Source of the DNA: an uncultured Bacteroidaceae bacterium
GTDB lineage: Bacteria > Bacteroidota > Bacteroidia > Bacteroidales > Bacteroidaceae
Direction of reading: 5' to 3'
DNA: 64,000 nucleotides
Assembly (NCBI GenBank): GCA_905236065.1
Contig: CAJONZ010000071.1
Location: 44,587 to 108,586 of the forward strand
Numbering within the stretch: the first letter of the stretch is position 1; each line of letters begins with the position of its first letter. This document shows, one piece after another, positions 55,414-64,000 of the stretch. The notes under the pieces are model-generated. The model was not told the origin of the DNA. It saw only the letters and a program-made list of their open reading frames with translations, and did not search any database. A program made the position numbers and the translations under genes.

Positions 55414-57195
55414 TTAGTAATTCTTTTCCCATTTGTCGGATGAACTATAGACCGGGTTCTGTTTGAGGGCGGGGTTCACTTCCAGTTCCCCCTCTCGGAT
55501 AGGCATGTATAAGTAAGGCTCGGTCGGCATCTTTGAGATAAGCGCATCGGGAGAGTCTATCTTACGGGCCATCAGGGTCAGCATCTGGCGGTAGTTCGTT
55601 GGGAAAGTGCCGCCTTGGTCGGCAAGGATGACGTTATAGTTTACTCCGGTCGTGTGGCGATAGTTGTAACGCAACAGGTCGTACCAACGCTTCCCCTCGA
55701 AGCAGAGTTCACGCAGGCGCTCTTCCAACACCAGTTCCTCGAATCCGGCCTTGGTGTTAATTTGGTTACCTTGAACGCTTTTGGAAGCTGTGAAACGGAG
55801 CGAGTCTGACAACAAACCCTCTGGGTGGGCGCGGTCGTTGACGGCCTTAACGATGTTATAAGCCTGGCGGAGTCTGATGTCGTCGTCTGCAACGACCAAC
55901 TGTCCCATGGCCTCGGCCTTCATCAGCATTACATCCGTCATGCGATAGATGATGTAATTCTGGGCAAACCTTTCGTTGCTGCGGTCTGCGATACGCGACT
56001 GCCCGTTGCCTGTTGGCGCAGTGTAAGAGAAAGTAGAGGGCGTAATCATCTTGCGCACATCGTATTGCTCTGCATCGGTGTTGGCAGCGAAGATGTATTT
56101 GATTTTCCGGCCATCATACTGCTGAGGAAAGACAGCGTTGCTGGTTCCCTGTGTGCCAAACATCTGCGGTGCCCTGAGATAGCCGTAATTGGCCGAATTG
56201 CTGTTGTATTTGTAGAGCATGGAGCATAAGCCCGAATTACCCATTTCTTTGTTGTTTACAACATTCTCTGAACCATTGAATTGCAATTCAAAAATGCTCT
56301 CCTCGTCGTTCTGGGTGATGAACAGGTTGTTGTAATCATTCTCATACTTGGCCAAAGCGGGGTAGGGATTGTTGGCATCGATGATTTCCATCGGCCCATA
56401 GCGGTGTGAGCTGTTCTTTGAGTTGATGACCAAATCGCAATATTCGATACATCTCTGATAGTCAGCGGCGGAGTTGTAGTTCGGGTCGTTGTGGTGTACC
56501 GATGCCTTCCAAAGATAGATGTCGGCCAACAAAGCATAGACAGCATCGCGGTTCAGCCAGCCTTTGCTTTTCCAGTCGTCGTAGGCTGTCGGGTCCATGA
56601 TGTGATTAGCCGCCTCCAACAGGTCTGCGATACATCCGTTGAGCACAACCTCCGGGGCACTTTGCGGGATGCTCATTTCCTGACTGTTCTCCATGTAACC
56701 CTCTGTTACGTAAGGCACGTCGCGGAACACACGCACCAAATAGAAATAGCACAAGGAACGTAGCGTCTTCATCTGTGCGATGTCGTTCAGGTAGTCTCCC
56801 TGCGTGTAATTGGGGTCTTCGCCCATCACGTCGCCAGCCTTCTTGATAACGATGTTGCAATAGTTGATAACTGAATAAAGCGATTGCCAGTTTGTGTATT
56901 GGTTGGTTGTCTCAATGTTTGCCGCACCAACCTGTCTTAATGCCTCGTAGATGCCTCCGCCTGTAATGCTGGAAGTCTGTACCAATTCGTCACTGCGGAA
57001 GTCTCCCCATACAATGAAGCGGGTAATCACATCGCTGGTAAGCATGTTGGCGTATGCACCATTCACCATGAGTGCCACGTCCGCTTTCGTCTTCCAAAAG
57101 TCCTCGTCAACCGTCTTGTCGGTTGGTGGCAAGGCTGTGTCAACACAAGAAACCGTGAGAAGTCCCGAAAGAATGATATTTAGATATTTTTTCAT
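55414..57195 (-). CDS. SusD/RagB-like lipoprotein
   Basis: Lipobox LLTVSCVD; LRSLCYFYLVRVFRDVPYVTEGY; CFEGKRWYDLLRYN. Confidence 0.93.
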   Translation of the reverse strand: MKKYLNIILSGLLTVSCVDTALPPTDKTVDEDFWKTKADVALMVNGAYANMLTSDVITRFIVWGDFRSDELVQTSSITGGGIYEALRQVGAANIETTNQYTNWQSLYSVINYCNIVIKKAGDVMGEDPNYTQGDYLNDIAQMKTLRSLCYFYLVRVFRDVPYVTEGYMENSQEMSIPQSAPEVVLNGCIADLLEAANHIMDPTAYDDWKSKGWLNRDAVYALLADIYLWKASVHHNDPNYNSAADYQRCIEYCDLVINSKNSSHRYGPMEIIDANNPYPALAKYENDYNNLFITQNDEESIFELQFNGSENVVNNKEMGNSGLCSMLYKYNSNSANYGYLRAPQMFGTQGTSNAVFPQQYDGRKIKYIFAANTDAEQYDVRKMITPSTFSYTAPTGNGQSRIADRSNERFAQNYIIYRMTDVMLMKAEAMGQLVVADDDIRLRQAYNIVKAVNDRAHPEGLLSDSLRFTASKSVQGNQINTKAGFEELVLEERLRELCFEGKRWYDLLRYNYRHTTGVNYNVILADQGGTFPTNYRQMLTLMARKIDSPDALISKMPTEPYLYMPIREGELEVNPALKQNPVYSSSDKWEKNY

Positions 57196-57241
57196 GTTAG
57201 TTCTTAAGTTTTTGAGTTCCTAAGTTGTTACGTTCTCGCGA

Positions 57242-60200
57242 TTAGAATCCGATGTTCACAGAAGCTGTGAATTGCTTTGAACGTGGAGTTCTTGAGTTGT
57301 CTGTCGCTACGCCCCAGCCACCGATGGAAACCTCGGGGTCAACACCGCTGTACTTGGTCCAGCAGTAGAGGTTGTTCATGGAGAAGTAAAGCGAAAGGTT
57401 GCTGATGCCCAGCTTCTTGAGTGGCTTCTGCGGGAATGAGTATGAAATCTGCAAGTTTTGGAAACGCAGGAACGAACCATCTTCCACGTAACGGCTTGAG
57501 CCTTGCCAGTTGTAGCCAGTCGAGTGGAGTGCCCGTGGAATCGGAGTGATGTCTCCGTCCTTGCGCCAGCGGTAATTCACGGTTGAAGTCTGGTTGTTGG
57601 TTGTGTACATGTTTTCAAGATTCATGCGGGCTGCATTGATAATCTTGTTGCCTGCACGGTAGTTGAAACGTGCCACCAGTTTCCAGCGTCCATACTTGAG
57701 CGTCAGGCTGAAACCACCATTTACTTTTGGCATGGCATTGCCCAGATAGACTACGTCGAGGGCGTTGATTTGTCCGTCGTTGTTGATGTCCTCATAGATG
57801 GCGTCACCACCGTTGAACTCGTAGGTAGGTGCTCCATTCTCATAATTATAGACCATACGCTGTGGCGCTCCCTGGTTCGTCATCAGCACATGCCCCTCAT
57901 TGTCAAGGGCAACCGGGAAGGTCTTGCCTTCGTCCAACTGCTGATTAATCCATGCACGGTATTCCTCGGTCGTGAGGTTGTTCTCTTTTCGGTAATTCTC
58001 CAGATAGGAATAGGTATATTGATAGACTCCCTTGTATCGGAAGCCATAGATGGAACCCAGTGGGTTGTTCTCCTGAATGCGGTTCAGGTAGGAACCTCGG
58101 CTCGAAGCAGCCCACTCAGAGTTGATGCTACTCAGCACGCGGTCGTCCATCTCTTTGATGTTGTTTACGTTCTGTGCGATGTTGAAGCTGGCACTGACTG
58201 AGAACTTCTTGCCCACCTTGATGAAATCCTTACCGCTGATGTTCAATTCCCAACCGTCGTTGGTCATCTGTCCCACGTTGTACCAAGACAATGAGCTGTA
58301 ACCCGTGGAGGTAGGAATGCCTACACCCGTCATCAACAGGTCTTTCGTGTTCTTGCGGTAATAGTCGAAATCAATGGTCAGTCGGTCGTCAAAGAAATTC
58401 AAGTTACCACCCAGGTTGATGGAGGTGGTCTTCTCCCAGCGCAGGTCATCCAGTCTCATGCCATCTACGCTGCCATAGCGCACGGCACTTGCTCCCTGGC
58501 CATAGGAACCGGCACTTGTATTATATTTATTAAAGTAGAGATAGTCGGTAGAAGGGGCACGTCCGTTGATACCGTAACTGGCACGGAAGGCCAACATGGT
58601 CACCACTTCAGGCATCCAGCTACGGATAAACGGCTCGTCAATAATGTTCCAACGGCCTGAGAAGCCGGGGAAGGTGGCCCATTTGTGGGCAGGGCCGAAC
58701 TTCGAGTTACCGTCCATACGCACACTCACGCCCAGGCTGTAGCGGCTCTTGTAGGACACGTGTGAATTGAACAAGATGTTTTCGTCTGCACTGCGGCTCG
58801 TGGAGCTCGACATGGATGAGTAGGCTCCCTCGGCAGTTGTGGAGACGATGCCTGGAGGCAACTCGTAGAGCTTGACCACATGGCTGTTGCTCTTGGAGGT
58901 ATGCATCTGATAACGAAGCATGGCCATGGCCGACCAATCCTCATTGTTGAAGTGCGGGGTGAAGGTCAGCTTACCCTCCGCACCAATCTTGAAGCGGTTG
59001 CTTTCCGAGTTGGTACTCTCGTTGTACGTGCTTTGGTTCCAGCCCGTACCCGCACTTGAGCCTGTCGTAAGCGAGGCCGGATACCAGGTCGGCGAACTGT
59101 TGGCATAGATGTCGAAATCCACGTTGGCCGACAACGTCAGGCGGTGGTGGTCTGCATCCTTGCCCAACAACTCATAACGCAGCGTGAAGTCAGGGACGAT
59201 GCGGTAGGTCGATTCCTTCTTCCATGCCTCGTTGGCGATGGCCACGGGATTTCCGAGTCTCAGCACAGGGGAAAGGTTCGTGGAAGAGAAGTTTCCTGCG
59301 TATGGGTTGCCCGACGGATTCATCTTGTAATATTCGTTGGTGTCCGTACCGTCGGCATTCTGTCGATACACGGCCATGTTCGGTGCCAGCTGTTGGGCAA
59401 TGGCAAGCAAGTCGCTATAGTTCTTGTCGTTGTTGGTATATGTGAGTGCAAAATTGGTCGAGAAGCGGATGCGGTCGCTCACGTCGTAGTCCAACGTCAA
59501 GCGGGTCGTCAGACGGTCGAGGCGCTGCTTGATGATGGAACCCGTTTGGTTGTCGTAGCTACCAGAGATACGGAAACGTGCCTTCTCGCCACCACCTGTG
59601 ATGTTCAAGTTGATGTTATGCAACTTACCGAAATCCGAAACCTCCTTCACCCAGTCTGTGTTGTTGTTCCAGTTCTCGTATTCAGCCCATGAGCGGTCGT
59701 AGTTCAGCTCGGCCATGTTCTTCGTGGCTGTTGAACTTTGGGTGGGGTTGTAGAATTCCTCTTTCATCAGCATCGTGTAGTCGTCACCATTCAGCAGGTT
59801 GTAACCTTTCGGCATCCACGTGCCCGTAAACTTGTAAGAGAGATTCACTTTCGTCTTACCCCGCACACCGCGCTTCGTCGTAATCTGGATGACACCGTTC
59901 GCACCGTAGGCACCCCAGACAGCCGTCGCAGCGGCATCCTTCAGTACGTCAATCTTGGCAATATCGTCCACGTTGACCGAAAGCAACGCTGCATATTGCT
60001 CTTCCGAAGCATTCTGGAAGTCGAAGTTCTCGTCCGGGTTGTCGAAAATCTTGTCATCCACCACGATGAGTGGGTTTGCATCGCCGTTGATGGTCGTCAC
60101 ACCACGCAGGCGCATCTGTGTTCCTGCACCCAGGTTTCCTGAGTTTGCCACGATGTCGAGACCGGCGATTTCACCTTGCAGGGCTTCGTCGGCACTGGTG

Positions 60201-60649
60201 AACGACAGACCTTCCACGTCCTCCATGTTGAACGTCTGTGTGGCGACGGTCATTTCTCGGACAGGAATGCTCAGACCGCCGACGTCCGACTTCTTCTCAG
60301 CCTTCACCACGACTTCTTGCAGTTGGGTTTCCGACTCCATGAAGACCTGAAAGACCTTTTTCGTGCCAATCACCTGGTTGAAGGTCTTCAGACCCACGTA
60401 GGAGATGACCAGCCTGTTCTTCGTACTCTTGATGGCCATGGCAAAGTTTCCGTTGAAGTCGGTCGTCGTGGCATTGATGATACGGTTGTTACCGTCTCGC
60501 TCCACGACGTTGGCCATCATGACGGGGCCCATGTCGTCTGTAACCGTACCCGAGATGCGTGTTCCCTGGGCCATCACGACCGTCGGAAGCAGGCTCATCA
60601 GCGCGGTAATCAGCAGGGCTCCAATCTTCTGTGTGAATATATTGTTCAT
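57242..60649 (-). CDS. SusC/RagA-like TonB-dependent transporter
   Basis: ISGTVTDDMGPVMMANV, PLIVVDDKIFDN, VLKDAAATAVWGAYGANGVIQITTKRG. Confidence 0.95.
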   Translation of the reverse strand: MNNIFTQKIGALLITALMSLLPTVVMAQGTRISGTVTDDMGPVMMANVVERDGNNRIINATTTDFNGNFAMAIKSTKNRLVISYVGLKTFNQVIGTKKVFQVFMESETQLQEVVVKAEKKSDVGGLSIPVREMTVATQTFNMEDVEGLSFTSADEALQGEIAGLDIVANSGNLGAGTQMRLRGVTTINGDANPLIVVDDKIFDNPDENFDFQNASEEQYAALLSVNVDDIAKIDVLKDAAATAVWGAYGANGVIQITTKRGVRGKTKVNLSYKFTGTWMPKGYNLLNGDDYTMLMKEEFYNPTQSSTATKNMAELNYDRSWAEYENWNNNTDWVKEVSDFGKLHNINLNITGGGEKARFRISGSYDNQTGSIIKQRLDRLTTRLTLDYDVSDRIRFSTNFALTYTNNDKNYSDLLAIAQQLAPNMAVYRQNADGTDTNEYYKMNPSGNPYAGNFSSTNLSPVLRLGNPVAIANEAWKKESTYRIVPDFTLRYELLGKDADHHRLTLSANVDFDIYANSSPTWYPASLTTGSSAGTGWNQSTYNESTNSESNRFKIGAEGKLTFTPHFNNEDWSAMAMLRYQMHTSKSNSHVVKLYELPPGIVSTTAEGAYSSMSSSTSRSADENILFNSHVSYKSRYSLGVSVRMDGNSKFGPAHKWATFPGFSGRWNIIDEPFIRSWMPEVVTMLAFRASYGINGRAPSTDYLYFNKYNTSAGSYGQGASAVRYGSVDGMRLDDLRWEKTTSINLGGNLNFFDDRLTIDFDYYRKNTKDLLMTGVGIPTSTGYSSLSWYNVGQMTNDGWELNISGKDFIKVGKKFSVSASFNIAQNVNNIKEMDDRVLSSINSEWAASSRGSYLNRIQENNPLGSIYGFRYKGVYQYTYSYLENYRKENNLTTEEYRAWINQQLDEGKTFPVALDNEGHVLMTNQGAPQRMVYNYENGAPTYEFNGGDAIYEDINNDGQINALDVVYLGNAMPKVNGGFSLTLKYGRWKLVARFNYRAGNKIINAARMNLENMYTTNNQTSTVNYRWRKDGDITPIPRALHSTGYNWQGSSRYVEDGSFLRFQNLQISYSFPQKPLKKLGISNLSLYFSMNNLYCWTKYSGVDPEVSIGGWGVATDNSRTPRSKQFTASVNIGF

Positions 60650-60667
60650 AGTTGATGTATTTTAGGG

Positions 60668-63607
60668 TTATTGAATGTTTTTGCCAGCCTTCCTGACTGC
60701 TGCGGCTTTCGTGCGGGCTTTAGCTCCGGCCCATGCAGCATCGTAACGCTTGTTGCTGGTGTAGTAGAAAGGTTCGGTAATCTCGTGAATCGCACAGAAC
60801 GAAGAGGTTGCAATGGATGTGGCATTCTTTCGCTCCGTGTTCAGCCAGTAGTCGCGGGCCATCAGGTTTGTCTTCTTCGTTGCGTCATTGGCATTGAGCG
60901 TGTGTCTCACACCGGCCAGGTCCGTTACGACCATTTGGTCGCCACCGCCAGTCACCTTCAATTCCTGCGCCAAACCGAAGGTGTTGGTACAAAGTGTCTG
61001 ATACGTACCCCCCTCCACGGTGTTATCCACGTAGAGCGACGTGTTCTGGAAGTGGTAGCGAGTGAACTGTTTCAACGCCTTCACCTTCTCCAGCAGGATG
61101 CTCTTTTCGGGTTCGGGGCATCCCGAAGGGTTCGTGGGCGACAGGGTTTCAAACACCTCCGTAATTTCTTCCCAGCTGGGCAGGCCGGCAGCGTAAGCAA
61201 TGTCCATGGCATCGTTGTTCGGCGCATATAGCGTGTAGTTATACGTGTTGAACATCTTCACGTTTCCGTCCACATCGTCCAGCGAACTGTATTCTCCGTC
61301 GCTTTGGGTGAAGATTTTATATTGGTCTTGCTTGGTTCTGTGGAATTCATCCTCCTCGTCCGAAATGCCAATCCACGACATCAACTCGGCATTTGAGAAA
61401 CCGCCACAGGCTTCATGGAATTTTGAGAAGTTGGGGTTTTCGCGTAACACCTCTGCCACACTCTTCAGCGTGGGCTGGATGATGCGGTCGATGCGATAGG
61501 CCGTACCGTTGGCCTGGCTGAAGTAGGATGCCTTACCCGTGCTGCTGTCATAGGTCTTTGCCTCCTCAAACCCGTTGTCAATGGCGCCGCCGCTCTTGAT
61601 GCGCAGGCCGTTTCTGGGGTTCGTGCCGTAATCCACGTAGATTTCGCCACCATGCTTCGTCTTGTAGTAATGGTTTAGGTTGGTGATGCCGATGGTGTCG
61701 CCCCTGTTGAGTACCACGGTGTGGTAGTTCAGAATGTCGGTCAGTGCCGACTTGATGCGGGCGTTCGGGGTGCCCACACTACCTATCTCTACGGTTCCTA
61801 TGCGCTCGCCCACCGTGTTGCTGGCCAGGTCATAGCGGAACGACTCTGCCTGAATCTTCGGCTCGCTTCGTTTCGTTTTGTCATAGTAGATGTGCAGCAC
61901 CTCTGGGTAGTCGTGCCCCAGGGTGGTGGGGTCGATGTAATAATAGTCGAAAGCCTCGTCGTCGGGTATGAAGAAGGCGTAGTTGGCCTTCATTGCCAAC
62001 AGGAAGTACTTGAAGTCGAGTGAGAGGTAACTTGTTGTCGATGAGGAGTGCCAATCCTGCACTGCCCAGTTCATCGTGAGCATGTCCTGATAGGTCGATG
62101 ACGGAGCCAGCACGGCACTGTATTCGTCCGGTGCAATCATCGTGTTCAGCTTATAGACCACACCATTGTTGGCAATCTTGATGTCGTAGCCGCCCTCCGG
62201 CTTCACCTGCAGCTTTCCCTTGTTCATGCCCAGATTCTCACTGGCGTCGTTGATGATGGACTCAAATTTGCTGGGTACGGTGCTCACGAACGATGCCTGT
62301 TGCAGGTTGCGCACAAATGCCGTGAGAATCTGTGGACGGGCCGCAAACAGCGTGTCCAGGTTCTCCACCAAGTTCTCCTTCGTGTTCGGCTTCTTGCCAT
62401 ACACTTCCATGATGTACTCGCCCGCACCGCCCGGCAGGAAATAGCGCTCGAAAGCCTCGTCCGTCGGAACGAACATGGCTGCGATGTCTGAAAGTTGGTT
62501 CTGGTCGCCCGTCAGGTTGTAGGCCGAGCTGGGGTAATATTCATTCCATCCCGGATCATATCTGAGCACCTCCGTCGTCGCCTTGCTCGCACCGTTCGGG
62601 TCAACGTTCAGTGCGGCACCCTGCGAGCGTGAGCTCAGGTAGCGCATTTGCATCACCACATCGTGTTGCACATAACCGTTCTGTGCGGCCAATTGCCCGT
62701 TCTGTTGCACCCAGTCGTTATAGTTCTTTGTGGTCGCAGCGTCCTCGTAAGGACCGGCGTAGTAGTCAAGCACATGGCTGAAATACTTCGTGTTCTCCTG
62801 CTTGGCAATCACCTGTGCCAGGTTGCCCGGCTGCACCAGTACATTCTGCACTTGGTGGATGTAACCGTTCATGCAGGTCACGTCCGACTTGATGACTTTG
62901 TTGTCGAAGATATAGACGTTGTTGGCCTCTGCGTCATACTTCTCGCCCGTCAGAATCTCGAAGTCCGAGCCTTCGCCCGTCGTCGTGATGCCGTTGTTTA
63001 CCATGTGCTCACGAGTGAAGTGGACAATCATCGGCGTGGTGTTGTCCCTCACCACATAGACTCCCTTTCCGGCATCTCGCCACTCGTCCCAATACTTGTT
63101 GTTCTTGGGCATGTCGGCTGGTGCGATGTACTGAATGGTGTCAATCACACTGATGTTGGTCGGATGCTTGATGGCCACACCCTCGGCAATGATGTTGCCG
63201 GCACTGGCATTGGACAACATCCCAATCAGCAGCGCATTGTCCAGCATCGAACTGTAAAGCAACAGCTTCTTCTGGGCATACGTCAGCTCCTCATACGACG
63301 ATACGCCCCATTCGTTCTTGGCGAAGAAGCGGGCAAACGCCTCGTCGTTGGCCGGGAAAATGGTTTTGCTACCCGTGCGGTTTAACGTCTCGGCATATCC
63401 GAGGTCGTCAATCAGCCGCAAATAATTAGAGAAAGTACCCGTCAGCTTGCCGCCGTCAGGGTTTTGCAACTCAGAGTAGATGCTTCCTCCGAGCCACGCA
63501 GGCGTTGACTCTTCGTCCACGTCGCCATAGATATCCTTGAACGTGTTCTCGCAAGAATACAATAGCAACGAACCGAAGAATACGGCTCCAATAAAACTTT
63601 TTTTCAT
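60668..63607 (-). CDS. multi-fasciclin-domain lipoprotein (979 aa)
   Basis: Lipobox LLLYSCENT; repeated FAS1-like cores TIFPANDEAFARFF, AMFVPTDEAFERYF, AFFIPDDEAFDYYY, TLYAPNNDAMDIAY. Confidence 0.85.
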   Translation of the reverse strand: MKKSFIGAVFFGSLLLYSCENTFKDIYGDVDEESTPAWLGGSIYSELQNPDGGKLTGTFSNYLRLIDDLGYAETLNRTGSKTIFPANDEAFARFFAKNEWGVSSYEELTYAQKKLLLYSSMLDNALLIGMLSNASAGNIIAEGVAIKHPTNISVIDTIQYIAPADMPKNNKYWDEWRDAGKGVYVVRDNTTPMIVHFTREHMVNNGITTTGEGSDFEILTGEKYDAEANNVYIFDNKVIKSDVTCMNGYIHQVQNVLVQPGNLAQVIAKQENTKYFSHVLDYYAGPYEDAATTKNYNDWVQQNGQLAAQNGYVQHDVVMQMRYLSSRSQGAALNVDPNGASKATTEVLRYDPGWNEYYPSSAYNLTGDQNQLSDIAAMFVPTDEAFERYFLPGGAGEYIMEVYGKKPNTKENLVENLDTLFAARPQILTAFVRNLQQASFVSTVPSKFESIINDASENLGMNKGKLQVKPEGGYDIKIANNGVVYKLNTMIAPDEYSAVLAPSSTYQDMLTMNWAVQDWHSSSTTSYLSLDFKYFLLAMKANYAFFIPDDEAFDYYYIDPTTLGHDYPEVLHIYYDKTKRSEPKIQAESFRYDLASNTVGERIGTVEIGSVGTPNARIKSALTDILNYHTVVLNRGDTIGITNLNHYYKTKHGGEIYVDYGTNPRNGLRIKSGGAIDNGFEEAKTYDSSTGKASYFSQANGTAYRIDRIIQPTLKSVAEVLRENPNFSKFHEACGGFSNAELMSWIGISDEEDEFHRTKQDQYKIFTQSDGEYSSLDDVDGNVKMFNTYNYTLYAPNNDAMDIAYAAGLPSWEEITEVFETLSPTNPSGCPEPEKSILLEKVKALKQFTRYHFQNTSLYVDNTVEGGTYQTLCTNTFGLAQELKVTGGGDQMVVTDLAGVRHTLNANDATKKTNLMARDYWLNTERKNATSIATSSFCAIHEITEPFYYTSNKRYDAAWAGAKARTKAAAVRKAGKNIQ

Positions 63608-63743
63608 GATTATAAGTTAGTAAATACTATATATTTCAGTAGGTTCTTTAGGTCTTGTCTTTGTCCAACGGGCTGGTGTATTATATATAATGTGTAGCAT
63701 CGATTACAACACATTTTTTTACCATACACCTATCTAAACTGCG

Positions 63744-63751
63744 CAAAATTA
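63744..63751 (-). promoter_or_regulatory. -7 box TAATTTTG for SusCD/fasciclin operon
   Basis: About 137 bp upstream of 63607 start. Confidence 0.55.
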
Positions 63752-63941
63752 GCATTTTTTATATTTCCCCAACCGAACATGCTTGTTAAATATACTTAAA
63801 ATACGCATTCCTTTCCACGTATCGCCCTTCATGGTAGAAAATACCCCATCTAAAAATCAAATTCAAGTCACGTACACAAACCTCATTCCACGTTCTTCAT
63901 CTTTCCTTCAACAATATGATTATCCGCTATTGTACCCCCAG

Positions 63942-63991
63942 GACGCTGAAGGCGTCTCCGCTCCGTAACCGTAGGTCGGAACGACCTGCGG
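63942..63991. repeat. GC-rich compact hairpins at window edge
   Basis: GACGC-tgaag-GCGTC and CCGTAGGTCG-gaa-CGACCTGCGG. Confidence 0.5.
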
Positions 63992-64000
63992 ATGGGATGC

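Overview
64 kb window from a Bacteroidales (Prevotella-like) chromosome. This assignment rests on TAnnTTTG -7 promoter boxes, SusC/SusD pairs, DUF4249/DUF1573/DUF4838 families and tRNA genes without encoded CCA. Left to right it contains: (i) housekeeping and hypothetical genes, with a structured intergenic RNA candidate at about 1.09-1.42 kb, rsmI, an AI-2E-family transporter, a stand-alone receiver protein and a ThiD-like kinase; (ii) a pectin/arabinan-type CAZyme cluster (GH127, DUF1846, GH106, three GH43-type proteins, one with two catalytic modules) without its own SusCD; (iii) two tRNA-Pro genes, MazG-like, DUF2007 and DUF1573 genes; (iv) a minus-strand operon that looks like a synthase-dependent exopolysaccharide machine (membrane/HEAT-like protein, processive GT2, TPR + outer-membrane barrel, DUF4838); (v) a CE8 pectinesterase, NfeD and flotillin with a truncated flotillin duplicate, a PAP2 + beta-barrel fusion, tRNA-Lys, GT2 and hicBA; (vi) a large minus-strand locus with cohesin/dockerin-like secreted proteins, two SusC/SusD pairs and three fasciclin-domain lipoproteins. 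The most unusual non-coding signal is a family of intergenic elements built from 22-bp units (consensus about SACGCWGAACTSTA + 8 bp), found at three places with direct units followed by inverted units. Several 7-bp-periodic intergenic repeats are also present. No CRISPR array, transposase or rRNA was seen. All family calls are from reading the sequence; no searches were run.
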